Positions 32,901 through 44,781 of a DNA stretch of 64,000 nt are shown piece after piece. The notes below the pieces were generated by a model. The model was given only the letters and a program-made list of their open reading frames with translations, had not been told where the DNA came from and searched no databases. The stretch comes from Mikania micrantha (Eukaryota; Streptophyta; Magnoliopsida; Asterales; Asteraceae): NCBI GenBank assembly GCA_009363875.1, contig CM018687.1, positions 20,049,764 through 20,113,763 of the forward strand. The letters are read 5' to 3'. Every line of letters begins with the position of its first letter. Positions within the stretch are counted from its first letter, which is position 1. The translations under genes and the position numbers were made by a program.

Positions 32901-35114
32901 TGTCACACCCCCACCTCTCGTCACCTAGTTTGATGTCACTGATCACTCTAAGAAGATTGCGGAAGCATAGTGGTGATGTCTCAGAGATGGGGTGCCACTT
33001 ACTTGATCCGGTATCACAAGACATAGATTAACTTAAAGATATTACATTTCCAAGGTATCGTCATCAGAATCACGATTAAAGTTAACAAAATATACTTATT
33101 ATACAAACTGAATTATTTATTTACAAGTGCTTAAAAGTGCAACCTTGCCGACCGTCACTGCCTACCTGCAAAAAGGTTTGAGTTGGAAAAATCATCACAA
33201 AGATGGTGAGTTCGTAATGTTTAAGTTAAACAATATGATATGATATGCAAGCTTTCTAAACACAGTGTTCAATATAACCATGGGACCCATATCTAGTTCC
33301 TTTCGGACACATCTACGATTTTAAGAAAATACTACCCGTCGGTAAATATCTTGATGCCTCGTTATCTTAATGTCTATCACTAACATTAAGAGGATATTTC
33401 AGAAACAGGTAACAAACATTCACACAAGGGGAGAAGCAAACCTCCAGTGAAAGGGTTGTCATCCGATAGTACTATCATTGATTCTTGTTCGGCCACACAT
33501 GGGTTCACTAGATATAGTTCAGGATATGAGGACTTTTTCGATAATGTGATAACGAGTTTTAGGAAAAATCCCATGAAATCTTACAAAAGTCACATGAAAT
33601 CACACACATAACAGTGATAGATATCATATGTTCAAGAAATGTTTCATAGTAATACCCCGATGTTTATAAAACATTAAAAGAAAAGGGGTTGTACGAAACT
33701 CACCTGAGATCTCAAAGATAGTAGAGTCACACGCAGACTGATAATAATAGCTTGATTTTGCATTAGTTCATGTTTAATAAGTTATTTGTGTTTTAACCAA
33801 CTGATTAGATCTTTCTGAACGTTCATTCTCAAAGTCAATGCATTGAAAGTCATCAATCTGATATTAGGTCTTTAATTAGTTGTTTTAATGTAATACCATA
33901 CAATGTATGATAATGTAGGAACCTATACTGATTCAGATTCCTAATACAAGCTTGATGATTCATTTGATTAATCAGGATATTCTCATATTAACCAATTAGG
34001 TATGTTGTTGATTATATTACTGAAATAGTTTCTAGATGGATTTTGGTTTAGTCAATCCTTGTTACTGATTACCCAGATATCATGAAACATAATAATGTGA
34101 CATTATAATAGGTTTAATAACCATGTTTACTAATTTGATTAGTCAGGATATTCTCATATTAACAATGTATTCTCATTTGATTAGTCAATCCTTGTTACTG
34201 ATTACCCAGATATCATGAAACATAATAATGTGACATTATAATAGGTTTAATAACCATGTTTACTAATTTGACTGTTATCATAAACATCAGATCGTTATTC
34301 CAATGATTATCTTAATGATTGGGATTAGTTTGAAACACTTGGATTTAACCTAGCATTTCAAGGAATGATCAAAACAATCACAACCATTGTTACAATCAAA
34401 TGGTTTAAACCATTATAATCTAAGATATAGTTTCATGATAATCGGACATTACAACAGATCAAAACAAGGATTTAACCGTTAACATACTGTGTTATTCGTT
34501 AACCATTCCTAGCCATCATCTAGGCAATAATCAAACAATCCAACTATTGTATTAAGTTCAAAAGCAAGATCTAATCAAACCATTATCTAACTAGTAGGAT
34601 GAAACGAATCGTTACCTAATCGGAGGGATTTCTCGGATAGAAATGATGATCAGGACTTGTAGATATGTTCCCTAGCACGATCCGGACGTTTGGAGAGCTT
34701 CAGAATTGAGTTTAAATGCTGAAAGTTCTGTCTGATAGAGTTCAATAGAAGGAAATGAATGTATGTTTGCATGCAATCTGGTTATACATTCTGATATGTT
34801 GAACCGCCAAGGAAGGTGATTTGCCTCTTGGCGTACCACGAAGAAATCAGACTCCTCTTCGTACCACCAAGGACCCTCAATTTCATCTTGGAGTACCGCG
34901 AGGACTTCCGGATTGCAATACTTCGAAATTTTTCTTCGTTTTTCGATATCAGAGAATTTGAAACTCTGTTTCTCGCACGTTTTCACCTACGTTCACGATT
35001 TTTTGCATACTATCAAATCATGACAATCGCAATTGTTCTAGTAACGTGAATTTCAAGCACAATGACATGTGCTTTCAGTCAATGATGACGTAATCCTCAA
35101 ATGTAATTGTCACA
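32901..35114 (-). repeat. 3' LTR of Tekay-type element 2
   Basis: 2214 bp; minus strand starts TGTGACAATTACATTTGAGG and ends GGGGGTGTGACA. It includes about 178 bp (33001-33178) missing from the 5' LTR, and a 132-bp duplication (units at 34051 and 34183) that the 5' LTR lacks. A few short open frames inside are not genes. The minus-strand sequence AACAGGAGGAGAC just before it is the polypurine tract. Confidence 0.95.
34051..34275. repeat. 132-bp duplication inside 3' LTR
   Basis: GTCAATCCTTGTTACTGATT starts at 34051 and again at 34183, each followed by the same 'acccagatatcatgaaacat' and 'aggtttaataaccatgttta' text. Only one copy is in the other LTR (near 54592). Confidence 0.9.
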
Positions 35115-35177
35115 GTCTCCTCCTGTTAGAGAAATTTCGTCTCGAAATTTAGTGAAGACTTTTCTTGTGACAATCAT

Positions 35178-36400
35178 TTATGAGAACAAATGAGGATATT
35201 TTTCTTTCACGCGATCTTCATGTTCCCATGTATATTCAGGTCCACGTAATGACTTCCATCTAACTTTAATTATTGGAATGTGACTTCGTTTTAACTCTTT
35301 GACTTCTTGATCCATCACCTCTACTTGTTCTTCACTAAACTCAAGTTTTTCATCGATTTGAATCTCTTCAAGAGGTACAGTCAATGATCTTATCAATTCG
35401 GCACTTCTTTAAATTTGATACATGAAAAACATTGTGAATGTTACTAAGTTCAAGGGGTAATTCAACTGTGTAGGCTACTGTTCCAATTCGTTCTAAAATT
35501 TTGAATGGTCCTACAAATCTTCGTGAGAGTTTACCACGCTTTCCAAATCTAAAAATGCCCTTAAAAGGTGAAACTTTCAACATTACTCGGTCACCTATTT
35601 GGAATTCTAGAGGTCTACGACGATTATCAGCATAACTCTTTTGAAGATTGCGAGCAGCTTTAAGTCGTTCTTAAATAAGGGAGATCTTATCGGTGGTTTC
35701 TTGTATGAATTTCAGGACATTAGTCTGACTGTCACCTACTTCTGACCAGTAGATAGGAGATCTATACTTGCGTCCATTGAGTGCTTCAAATGGAGAGCAT
35801 TGAATACTGGTGTGGTAGCTGTTGTTGTATGAGAATTCAACAAGTGGAAGATGAATATCCCAACTATCTCCAAAATCAATCACACAGCTTCTGAGCATGT
35901 CTTCAGGTGTTTGATTCGTTCGTTTGGTTTTCCCATCCGTTTGTAGATGATAAGATGTGCTCATATTGATTTGTGTGCCCAGAGCACTCTGAAGAGTTTG
36001 CCAAAATCGTGACATAAATCGACTATCTCTGTCAGAAATAATAGAGATTGGTACTCCATGTCGAGATACAATCTCATTAACATAGAGTTTAGCTAGTCGA
36101 TCCATGGAGTAATCTTCTCGGATGGGTAAGAAATGTGCAGATTTAGTAAGGCTATCAACGATAACCCATATAGAGTCATGATTACGTGACGTTGTGGGTA
36201 ATTTAGCAATAAAATCCATAGAGATTTGATCCCATTTCCACATGGGAATCTCTTGTTATTGAAGTAACCCAAAGGGTCATTGATGTTCTGCCTTAACCTT
36301 GAGACATGTTAAACATCTATCCACTTATTCAGCTATATGTTTCTTCATTCCAAGCTACGAGTAAAAATCTCTTAGATCTTTATACATTTTATCAGCACCT
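35178..36400 (-). pseudogene. Integrase and chromodomain, Tekay-type element 2
   Basis: Three reading pieces from the minus strand. 36243-35671 contains the integrase core: MDFIAKLP near 36220, SIISDRDSRFMSRFWQ near 36045 and the DGKTKRTNQTPEDM stretch near 35935, where the usual catalytic-site glutamate of Q-S-E-R is Lys-Thr-Lys-Arg, so the site looks lost. After a stop at 35671 the 35583-35368 piece carries KGIFRFGKRGKLSRRFVGPF and FHVSNLKKC. 35396-35178 carries EEQVEVMDQEVKELKRSHIP and the chromodomain-like EYTWEHED, ending at the normal stop shortly before the LTR. The zinc-binding region at 36250-36400 is readable but holds stops. Confidence 0.85.
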
Positions 36401-36612
36401 AGATGAATAGAATACCTAGATATGTGCGTCTCATCCAAGATGATGGTTCTAATGTTACCGAATAGAGGAACCCAAATTCGGCTTTTAAAATACAATATTC
36501 CGTTAATTTTGGTTTCTAATTTCTTGTCTAATCCTCTTAGTTCATCAGCAGAGTAGTTGATTGCTTGTAAAGCTTGTTGCTGAGCTTCTATAATATGAAG
36601 AATTATACTGGT

Positions 36613-37920
36613 TTAAATAGTCATCCCTAACGCTCTCACACGTAAAGGTTTGACTCGTTCCTTGCGACTCAAGGCATCGACTACGACATTCGCTTTGCCT
36701 GGGTGATAACGATTTCTCTGATCTAGAATGTGTTGAAGACTTTTGTGATCAGTGTATATAATACACTTGGTTCCGTATAGATAATGTCTCCAAATTTTAA
36801 ATGCAAACACCACTGCACCAAATTCTAGATCATGAGTGGTATAGTTCTTCTCGTGTATTTTCAACTGTTGGGAAGCATAGGCAATTACCTTGTCTTTCTG
36901 CATTAACATGCACCCGAGGCCCAGACGAGAAGCATCACAGTATACCGTGAAGTTTTCTGCACCTTCCGGTAATGGGAGTATAGGCGTGTTGCAGAGTTTG
37001 TGTTTCAATAGTTGGAATGCCTCCTCCTGTTGGGAACCACATATAAACGGTTGATTTTTCTGTGTCAAAGTGGTTAGTGGCAGGACTATTTTTGAATAAT
37101 TCTTAATAAATCGCCTATAATAACCTGCCAGTCCTAGAAATTGATGAATTTCAGTTGGGGCTCGTGGTGTCTCCCATTGTTTAACAGCCATAATCTTACT
37201 AGGATCTACTTGTATACCATTCTCATTCACAACGTGCCCAAGAAATTGAACTTCTCGTAACCAAAATTCACACTTGGAGAATTTGGCATAAAGTTTCTTA
37301 CGTGCTAAAAGTTCTAAGATTAGTTTCAAGTGTTGAGCATGCTCCTGCTGGTTTCGAGAGTAAATGAGAATATCATCAATAAATATAATCACAAACTTAT
37401 CCAGATAAGGTATACACACTCGATTCATCAGATCCATGAAAACTGTAGGTGCATTTGTTAACACAAATGGCATTACAAAAAACTTGTAATGTCCGTATCG
37501 AGTTCTGAAAGCAGTTTTAGGAACATCATCATCATGAATTTGTAGTTGATGATATCTAGATCTTAAATCGATTTTTGAAAAATAAGTAGCACCTTGCAAT
37601 TGATCGAATAGATCATCAATACGGGGTAATGGATACTTGTTCTTAATTGTGAATTTATTGAGTCTTCTGTAGTCAATACATATCCTGAACGACCCGTCTT
37701 TCTTTTACAAAAAAAAAAATGGTTCTCCCCATGGTGAGAAACTAGGTCTGATAAAACCTTTGTCTATTAATTCCCGTAGTTGACCTGAAAGCTCTTGCAT
37801 CTCTGAGGGTGCTAAACGATAAGGAGCTTTAGCTACAGGTGCTGTACCTGGAGTTAAATCAATTCGAAATTCAACTTGTCTCATTGGGGTAATCCTAATA
37901 TATCCTCAGGAAAACATCAG
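36613..37920 (-). pseudogene. Reverse transcriptase and RNase H, Tekay-type element 2
   Basis: The frame from 37599 to 36613 is open for 328 codons. RT motifs: FSKIDLRSRYHQLQI near 37577, MPFVLTNAPTVFMDLMNR near 37474 and the intact catalytic FIDDILIYS near 37383. RNase H follows: YCDASRLGLGCM near 36945, TDHKSLQHILDQR near 36755 and DALSRKE near 36681. Between the last two, about 20 residues usually present (the RRWLELL region) are deleted in frame. The N-terminal RT (37900-37600) is recognisable, but a T run at 37711-37721 with an adjacent TAA breaks it. Integrase starts about 200 bases further on. Confidence 0.9.
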
Positions 37921-37932
37921 GAAAATGTTTGA

Positions 37933-38505
37933 CTACGGAATATTTGTAATACGTTTTTGTGAAGAACAGTTCTCTGTCACATGTGCTAGAAAGGCCTGAC
38001 AACCTTTTCTTAAGCATTTTTGAGTTTGCATACAAGACTTGATACCAAGTTTTCTACCAACTCGTTCTCCTTGAACTATCAGTGTATTACCATCAGGTAA
38101 TGGAATACGGATCATCTTGTTTTGACAGACAACTTCCGCTTGGTTCTCAGAAAGCCAATCCATGCCTATAACGACATCAAAGCTTCCAATTTCAATAGGA
38201 AGTAGATTGATATTGAAAAGGTGATCATTCAGATTCAAGGAACATCCTTGAATAACATTGTTAGTTTTGATTAACTTTCCATTAGCAAGTTCAATGACAT
38301 AAGGAGTTTCTAGATCTACTGTAGGCAGTGAAAGTAATGATGCAAATCTAGGAGAGATAAAACTCTTATCTGCCTCTGTATCAAACAGAACAGATGCGTA
38401 TAGATTGTTGAGAAGGAACCTTGCCTCTGTTGCACCAATCTGGAAAGCTCTTCCCCTATCTTCATTCCCTTGATTGGTGTTGTTGTTGTTCGGACAGTTT
38501 CTCAT
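37933..38505 (-). pseudogene. Retropepsin-type protease, Tekay-type element 2
   Basis: 190 codons open. It starts in the second zinc knuckle (CGSPDHFMRNC), then the protease: ASVLFDTEADKSFIS near 38385, where the active site D-T-G-A reads D-T-E-A. The flanking GSFDVVIGMDWLSENQAEV near 38185 is well kept. About nine residues normally found before FLLNN are deleted. A Glu in place of the catalytic-loop Gly would be expected to abolish activity. The frame ends before the RT N-terminus, separated by a stop. Confidence 0.85.
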
Positions 38506-38786
38506 GAAATGGTCTGGACTTCCACACTTGAAGCACGATTGGTTTGTCGTGGTGCTTGGTTTGGTTGACGAGCAGGCAAGTTACAGTATCTGGTGCAGTG
38601 TCCGACTCGGTTACCATTTGCACAAACAGGACATGGTCTTGTGTGATGATATGGACACTTGTTGCATTTGGGTACCTGACCACTATAAGCTTTCCTCTCA
38701 AGAATAGCCGCACCATATTTTTTCACAGTTGGTTTGCTCTGGCTGGTCTCAGCCGGAGCTTTCGTTTTGGTTTTGCCGAACCACTT
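38456..38786 (-). pseudogene. Gag zinc-knuckle region, Tekay-type element 2
   Basis: Continuation of gag after a TGA at 38784-38786 in the same phase (TK-stop-KW). The segment is rich in Lys and Pro and contains CNKCPYHHTRPCPVCANGN near 38660, the CxxC...HH plus knuckle arrangement also seen in element 1, then VGHCTRYC. A frameshift near 38510 links to the next knuckle, which opens the protease frame. Confidence 0.8.
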
Positions 38787-39851
38787 TCATTTTGTACCCC
38801 TCGTAGCACTAGAGGTACTGACATCACTACGGCCCACAGCCGTATGAGTTTTCGTGGTCAAAGTACCACTTCTTGCCGCCTCATCGGTAAGCTTAGTGGT
38901 CAACAAGATTGTACATTTTAGAGTGGTTGGTTTAGCTGCAGTCACCATTCCCCGAATTTGGGGAACTAGACCTTTAATGTACTTCTCAATCAGTGCTTCT
39001 TCTGTAGGAAACATACTGGGAAGTAAACAAGTAAGTTCATGAAAATGATTGGTATAAGCTAGACAATCAGCACCGATCATAGAATGGTTCCAGCATTCCT
39101 CTTCCAGTTTCTGGATTTTAGTGATTGGACAATACTCTGACATAATCAGAATTTTAAAATCGTTCCAGCTCATAGCATCGACTGTGGCTGAACCTAAAGT
39201 TTTCGCCTGGGTATTCCACCACGTTAGAGCCGAGTCTTTCAAAGAACAAGCAGCATAAGACACCTTATGCTCTGCCAAACATTGGCTGATTTTGAGTTTG
39301 GTTTCCATCTCCTCGATCCACTTCAAGAACCCAGAAGCTCCTTTTTTACCTGTGAAAGTAGGAGGGTTGTAGGAAGCAAAGTACTTATAAGTACATCCCT
39401 GCTGTGGTGGATCAGGCACAGTTGTCATTGTACCAGTGGTATAATGAGTTTCTACGTGGTGTCCACTAGTAGCATTGTGTTCAGTATGATCATGGTCCTC
39501 ACCAGAACCTGAAGTGATATGTTTCTGATGTTGTGCTAAGATACAAGGAACTACTGCAGATAGCTGTTCTTTTACAATTCGTGCTATCATGGCTTCCTTC
39601 TGTTCGAATCCACTTGCAGCACCAGGTGGAACCGTATTTACTTCCGGGTTCTCAGGTGGAACTGTATTCGTTTCTGGGTTCACAGGTGGAACTATATTCG
39701 TTTCAGGATTTACGGGTGGAACCATGTTTGTTTCCAAATTGTTATGTGGATCCGGATTGGATTCTAGATTTACATATGGAACTTGATTCGTTTCAAGGTT
39801 AGTAACATTCCCAGTCGTTTTCCTAGCTGGTCGGCCTCTTTTTGGAGCCAT
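38787..39851 (-). pseudogene. Gag with ten-residue peptide repeats, Tekay-type element 2
   Basis: I take the ATG at 39851 (MAPKRGRPARK); an open extension to 39863 adds four residues. Residues 18-76 are six imperfect copies of a ten-residue unit of the form NPETNTVPPV (39624-39800). The retrotransposon gag domain follows: TYKYFASYNPPTFTGKKG near 39400, LTWWNTQAKTLGSATVDAMS near 39225 and the EYCP motif near 39135. KLEEECWNHSMIGADCLAYT near 39105 and IEKYIKGLVPQIRG near 38980 come next. The frame ends in a TGA at 38784-38786 that replaces an Arg-type codon (CGA to TGA possible). Function: capsid; this copy is broken only at its end. Confidence 0.9.
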
Positions 39852-39863
39852 TGATCTGCTCAC

Positions 39864-40972
39864 ATGCTGACAAACTCAGGTCAGTTTAAGAACATTAAAG
39901 ATATAACCCTTTCAGTCACATAAATTCAACCATATCCAGTCATACTGAAAAATCATGTTGATATGTGATTATAAGAAACATAGTATAACTACATTGATAT
40001 AATCCAAATATGTTCTCAGCACACAGTAATCACGTAGATGTTTGTAGTTATACTCAGTCATGTTATCTCAAAAACATGTTATAGTATCACACAGCACAAA
40101 GTATTGTGATACATATATTTTATTGTTCACACTAGATACAACATCATCCATGTTTCGATATGTTATCACACATTTTTTTGATATATTATCATACAGGACT
40201 CTGATACGTGTCACACAAACAATAGATAAGTTACCACACAGGGTATTTTTCGATACGATACCACACAAGGTATTTACATTGTCACACAGACAATAGATAG
40301 GATACCACACAAGGTATTTACGATACGATACCACACAAGGTATTTATGTTGTCACACAGAAAATAGATAGGATACCACACAAGGTATTTACGATACGATA
40401 CCACTCAAGGTATTTACGATACGATACCTCACAAGGTATTTACGATACAATACCACACAAGGTATTTATGATACGATACCACACAAGGTATTTACGATAC
40501 GATACGACACAAGGTACTTTTCAATATGTTATACAGTTGTTGTTCATAAAGGTTTGACATTAACACATGTTCACACACAACACATAACAAATGTACAAAA
40601 ATAAAACATTTTATTACTACGATATCAATTTTATACAACCATAAAGTTTCGATACAAAGAGGACCACAACACCACCCATTCTAACATCACCCTAACCACA
40701 CGAGATCTATTTCACATGTCCAAAAATATCCCCACACACCATACTCTCAACCTATCTGTCTATATCTGATGGTATCTACAATGAAGTCTCAAAACAACCA
40801 CTCTCTGATCATACATACCGTAAGAAATATGGTAAGCAGGCACACCATGGCGATAGCCGCCATCACAATAGCCAATCCTATCAATCTAACCTCAACATTC
40901 ACCATCCCAAACATCTCCATCACTCCCCTCAACCTCACAACCCTCAACCTCATCACCTCAACCTAATGCCAG
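39864..40972 (-). other. Leader region before gag, with minisatellite
   Basis: About 1.1 kb of AT-rich, CACA-rich sequence between gag and the Copia insertion. It has no long frame. Words such as 'cacaaggtattt' and 'gatacgatacc' recur; see the separate repeat entry. The stretch 40600-40970 contains many ACC/ATC/CTC words (plus-strand 'aacctcacaaccctcaacctcatcacc') but nothing I can identify. Confidence 0.6.
40230..40520. repeat. About 26-bp minisatellite in gag leader
   Basis: Ten copies of CACAAGGTATTT or a near variant (including CACAGGGTATTT and CTCAAGGTATTT), mostly separated by 'acgatacgatacca', giving a unit near 26 bp; a few copies carry a longer insert ('gtcacacaga.aatagataggatacca'). 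Confidence 0.9.
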
Positions 40973-41552
40973 TGTTGGACTAAAAGAACCAATGAGCCTG
41001 ATCAGAAAAACCTTTAAGTCTCACAACACATACAACAACTGAAGAAGAACACAACAGCTGAAAGAGTTACAAGATCTGAAGTTATTCACAACAGCTGAAG
41101 TGTTAGTCTTCAGATGTTGTGATGTTTGTTTTTGTCTTCAGTAGTTTTCTTTCAGTAGTTGTAAAAGTCTGATGAGTATTTTACTCATCAGATGTTGTAG
41201 TTTACTTTCAGTAGTTTAATTCTTCAGTCTTTGTAAGAGGATGTCTTCAGTCATTGTAAACATCCTCAGTAGTTTTGTTTATTTCAGTTTTTGTTTTATG
41301 TCTGTTAGGTGTCAACATCATGTGACATCATCAGATGTCACTGTTTCTATATAAAGTCAGTTGACATATTGTATTCATGACGAAGTTAGTGAATTGAATG
41401 AATTATTCCTTTTGCAGAATTCTCTTTCTATAACAACTTGTTTGTTACTGTTTTATTAGATTCAAAGTGTTCTTGCTAATTCTATGCTAATTCATCTCTG
41501 AATTCCGCTGCTATAACCTAATATTGATCAAATGAGAACAACTGATCCTACA
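40973..41552 (+). repeat. 5' LTR of SIRE-type element
   Basis: Begins TGTTGGACTAAAAG and ends GATCCTACA. It has many CTTCAG/TCAGTAGTT phrases, a GATGAG...CTCATC hairpin near 41173-41191, and the promoter region listed separately. Confidence 0.97.
41322..41356 (+). promoter_or_regulatory. LTR promoter: palindrome plus TATA box
   Basis: A perfect inverted repeat GTGACATC-ATCA-GATGTCAC (41322-41341) is followed four bases later by TTCTATATAAAG (TATA box, 41348-41355). The palindrome contains TGACATCA, one change from the bZIP site TGACGTCA. The same arrangement is in the 3' LTR at about 52526-52560. Confidence 0.65.
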
Positions 41553-41553
41553 A

Positions 41554-41569
41554 TTGGTATTAGAGCTGG
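41554..41569 (+). other. Primer binding site, SIRE-type element
   Basis: TTGGTATTAGAGCTGG immediately after the LTR, matching the initiator-Met tRNA site with a C-to-T change. Confidence 0.85.
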
Positions 41570-41783
41570 TTAATCATTGATCGATTAAGCAATTGATCTC
41601 TGAAACTGCTCAATTCAGTTCTCTGGTTGATCGAATTAGCCGATTAGTAAGAACTTGTTATAGTTTGAAGTTTTCTGATAACTTCTGTTGATTTGTTTTT
41701 CAATATCAATTTGTTTTGAATCAATTGGTTGAAGTTTGTGTTAATTCATTTGAATTTAGTTGATATTGATTGAATCTGAGATC

Positions 41784-44432
41784 ATGACAACTCCAAACAA
41801 TGATCCGCACAACACAGGCTCCGCAACCAAGCCTCCGATGCTGGTTCGGAGTGAGTACAACATTTGGCAACGTAGAATGCTACATCACCTGTCTATTAAC
41901 AGTGCAGGATGTTGGAAATATGTAATGCATGGTCCGTATAAACCCATGATCACTGATCTTGAAACTAAAATCATGATTCCGAAACCATCGGATATGTATT
42001 CAGATGAGGATATCAAATTGTTTGAAATTGATGCGAAAGCTCATGGTATTCTAGCCATGGCTTTGCCGAATGAGATTTATTCAGGCTTGATGCATCATGA
42101 TACTGCTCATGATCTCTGGATTGCACTGAAAGAACAATTCGGTGGAACCGATGAGGTTTTAGCAAATACTAGAGAAATCCTTGCTCAACAGTATGAGACT
42201 TTTTCTCATAGAATGGGTGAGTCATTGACCCAACAATTTGAGCGGTTTTCATGTTTGATTTCTGAATTGAAAATGGTTAAGCAGGAGTATACAAATAGTC
42301 AGATGAACAACAGATTTCTCAGATCACTGCCTGAGAGATGGGACACTTATACTATTGTCTTACGCTCTAATGCAAATCTAGAGAATCTATCTCTCACCCA
42401 ACTCCATGGGAAACTCTTAACTTTTGAGAGAGAGGTAGAACAGAAGAGAAAACTGTCTTCATCTGGCAAACTCACTGATGATTTCATTCCCGGCAATACT
42501 GCATTGATAGGTCAAGAGTCAGAATATACTGGGTCTGAGTGTTCTTATGATGAACATATTGACTTTTCTACTAATAGTGCTGAACATGCTTTTGTGGGAG
42601 TTGATGGTAATGCAGGTACATATGGTGATAATCTGTGTTTTGTGATGGATGATTTGAAGGGAATTCCAGATGATGATTTGGAGGAGATGGATATATTAAG
42701 TTAAATGGCATTAATCAACATTAGATCTCAAAAATTCTACAAAAGAACTGGAAGAAAATTTCCCGGATTATCTGGCAAAACCAAAGTTGGTTTTGACAAA
42801 GGGAAGTTGAGATGTCACAAGTGTCACAGGCTTGGTCATTTTGCTAGAGAGTGCAAATCCACTGGACCTAGTTCCTCTGCACCCTTTGTGACCTTTCCTA
42901 GCAATAACCCACAAAACAAAGGACAACAATCTTCTGGATCTGGTCAACAACAATTTTATCCAGCTCATTTTGTACCACAAAGTCCTATGTCTTATCCATA
43001 TCCTTGCTTCTATATGCCACAATCCACTCACACTCCAGCACTAATACCTTCTCAATCACCTGTTATTCCTGACCCCAGCAAATCTCAAACAAATCAACAG
43101 CCTCAACAACAACATCAGAGCTTCTTCACCCCTGGAGTAGCTGATTGGAGTAGTTTACCTGATGACTTATCTGATTTCAATATGCAGCTGTACTCTGAAG
43201 CTGGTCCACATGGTGGAGACAATCCATTTGGGAATCTTGCTTTGATGGCTATAGATTCAACTGACACCTCAGGTCCAACTTCTTCAACATCACAGGTATC
43301 ATCTGAATCAAAAGCTAAGTTGTGTTCAGAATCATGTATTTCAGCATTTGCTTCCATTAGAGAAATAAATGTTGAATTAATCAATGAGAAGTTGGATTTA
43401 GAAAAGGCTGTGACTAAGAATAAAACTGAATTTGAGAAAGTTTTGAATGAAAAAGAGTCTGAAATTTATAAACTCAAGTGTCAGTTGTCTGATGAAAAGG
43501 CTAGGGTGGAAGTCATGCTTGTAAAACACAATGATCTGAAACAAACACTTGCAGCAACCCAAGTAGAGTGTGAAAAATGGGTTGAGTCTTGCTAGGGGTT
43601 TGAGATGTTATTAAACAAACAAACAGCATCAAATGTGAAGTTTGGTATTGGATACAATCACACTGCCCCTCCAGCTGATTATACACCAAAAAATCTTGAC
43701 TGTGAGTCTGAAGGGGACAGTGTATACCAATCCACCAAATCTTCAGAAAAGTCTGATGCTGAAGAATCATCTGAAAGTGAGTTAAGTGCATGCAAATCTG
43801 AGTCTGAAACTGTGGATATTGAGACATATTCTTATTCTATTGGATGTACAAATGTCATTCAGGGTGACACATGTCAGGATAGTGTTTTAATTGAAATTGA
43901 TCCTGATGAAAAAGTTTCCAATGAATTAAATTTAAAACTGATTGAGTCAGATGGGCATGGCACTGGAGAGAAAGATGCACGGCTTCTGATAAGCCAGAGT
44001 GTCTCATCAGCAGTTGTAGAAAAAGCTGGTAATGTTACAACTGATGATGAAAAATGTGTTGATAGACAAGTGCTGAAGAATAACTCTTCAGAGGTTGTCA
44101 ACACATCAGTTGTTGTCAAAATGTCTACAAATACTGAAGTCCCAAATGTTCTGAAGAACAAAAATTCAGTATCTAAGTCTTCAGTACTTGTAGATACACA
44201 CAAGGAGAAGCACAAGAGGGTGCCTTGTGAAATTTGTAGGTTGTTTAATCATTCTTCTGATGAATGCTGGTACAGAAGAGGATCTAAATTCAATAAAATT
44301 AAGCACAAAAACAAGAATATAATCAAGATGAAAAATGAATTTTGTTCCAAATTCGAACAAGAATCATCAGTAGGTTCAAAATCTGGAAAATCCTCACAAG
44401 GAAATGAGTCAAGTAAAATCCAAGAAAAGTAA
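41784..44432 (+). pseudogene. Gag of SIRE-type element, interrupted
   Basis: I use the ATG at 41784 (MTTPNNDP). The frame is one phase throughout, with a TAA at 42702-42704 and a TAG at 43593-43595, then a TAA at 44430-44432 where the frame shifts. The first part is the gag core: NIWQRRMLHHLSINSAG near 41858, FEIDAKAHGILAMALPNEI near 42021, then ILAQQYETFSHRMGESLTQQ near 42177 and FLRSLPERWDTY near 42313. A CCHC knuckle lies near 42811 (CHKCHRLGHFARECK). Next come a Gln/Pro/Ser-rich part with QQPQQQHQ near 43098, a coiled-coil stretch (NEKLDLEKAVTKNKTEFEK near 43384), and an acidic Ser-rich region (43680-43830). A late CEICRLFNHSSDECW near 44226 is a CCHC-like finger of the SIRE type. Gag of this lineage is unusually long. 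Confidence 0.85.
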
Positions 44433-44781
44433 AGGGGTTTTTCCAGATTCAAAGAAACAGTACTTGAAACCTTCTTCATTACCCAAAGCAGTTAAGGAAA
44501 TGAAGCACAAAAATTTGAAGTCAAGTATTGATGTTTCTAAGGAAATCAAAACTTTGACTCAAAACCAGCATCAATTGGTTATGATGTTGCAACATCTGCT
44601 AGGAAGAGCCAACATAGTAGATGCCTCTGTTGCTTCATTTCATAAGAAGAAACCAAGGTCAAAAACCAAGGTTAAATCTTTTGAAAAGAATGATTCCAGT
44701 GTTGCTTCAAATGAAAATGTTAATTTTGTTTCTTCATGTGTTCCCAAAACCAAACTGGTTTGGGTCCAAAAGTCTAACTAA
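44404..44781 (+). pseudogene. Gag-pol linker of SIRE-type element
   Basis: After a +1 shift the frame reads Lys-rich linker (SKKSKGVFPDSKKQYLKPSS; HKKKPRSKTKVKS near 44638) and ends in TAA at 44779-44781, three codons before the protease frame, which continues in the same phase. It is not clear whether the frameshift and stop are natural gag-pol controls or decay. Confidence 0.7.

Noticed and set aside
38474..39802. Plus-strand open frames of 60-125 codons
   Set aside because: They are antisense shadows of gag and the zinc-knuckle region on the minus strand.
40230..40520. CRISPR-like array
   Set aside because: Short repeats are directly adjoining with no unique spacers, and the sequence is eukaryotic.
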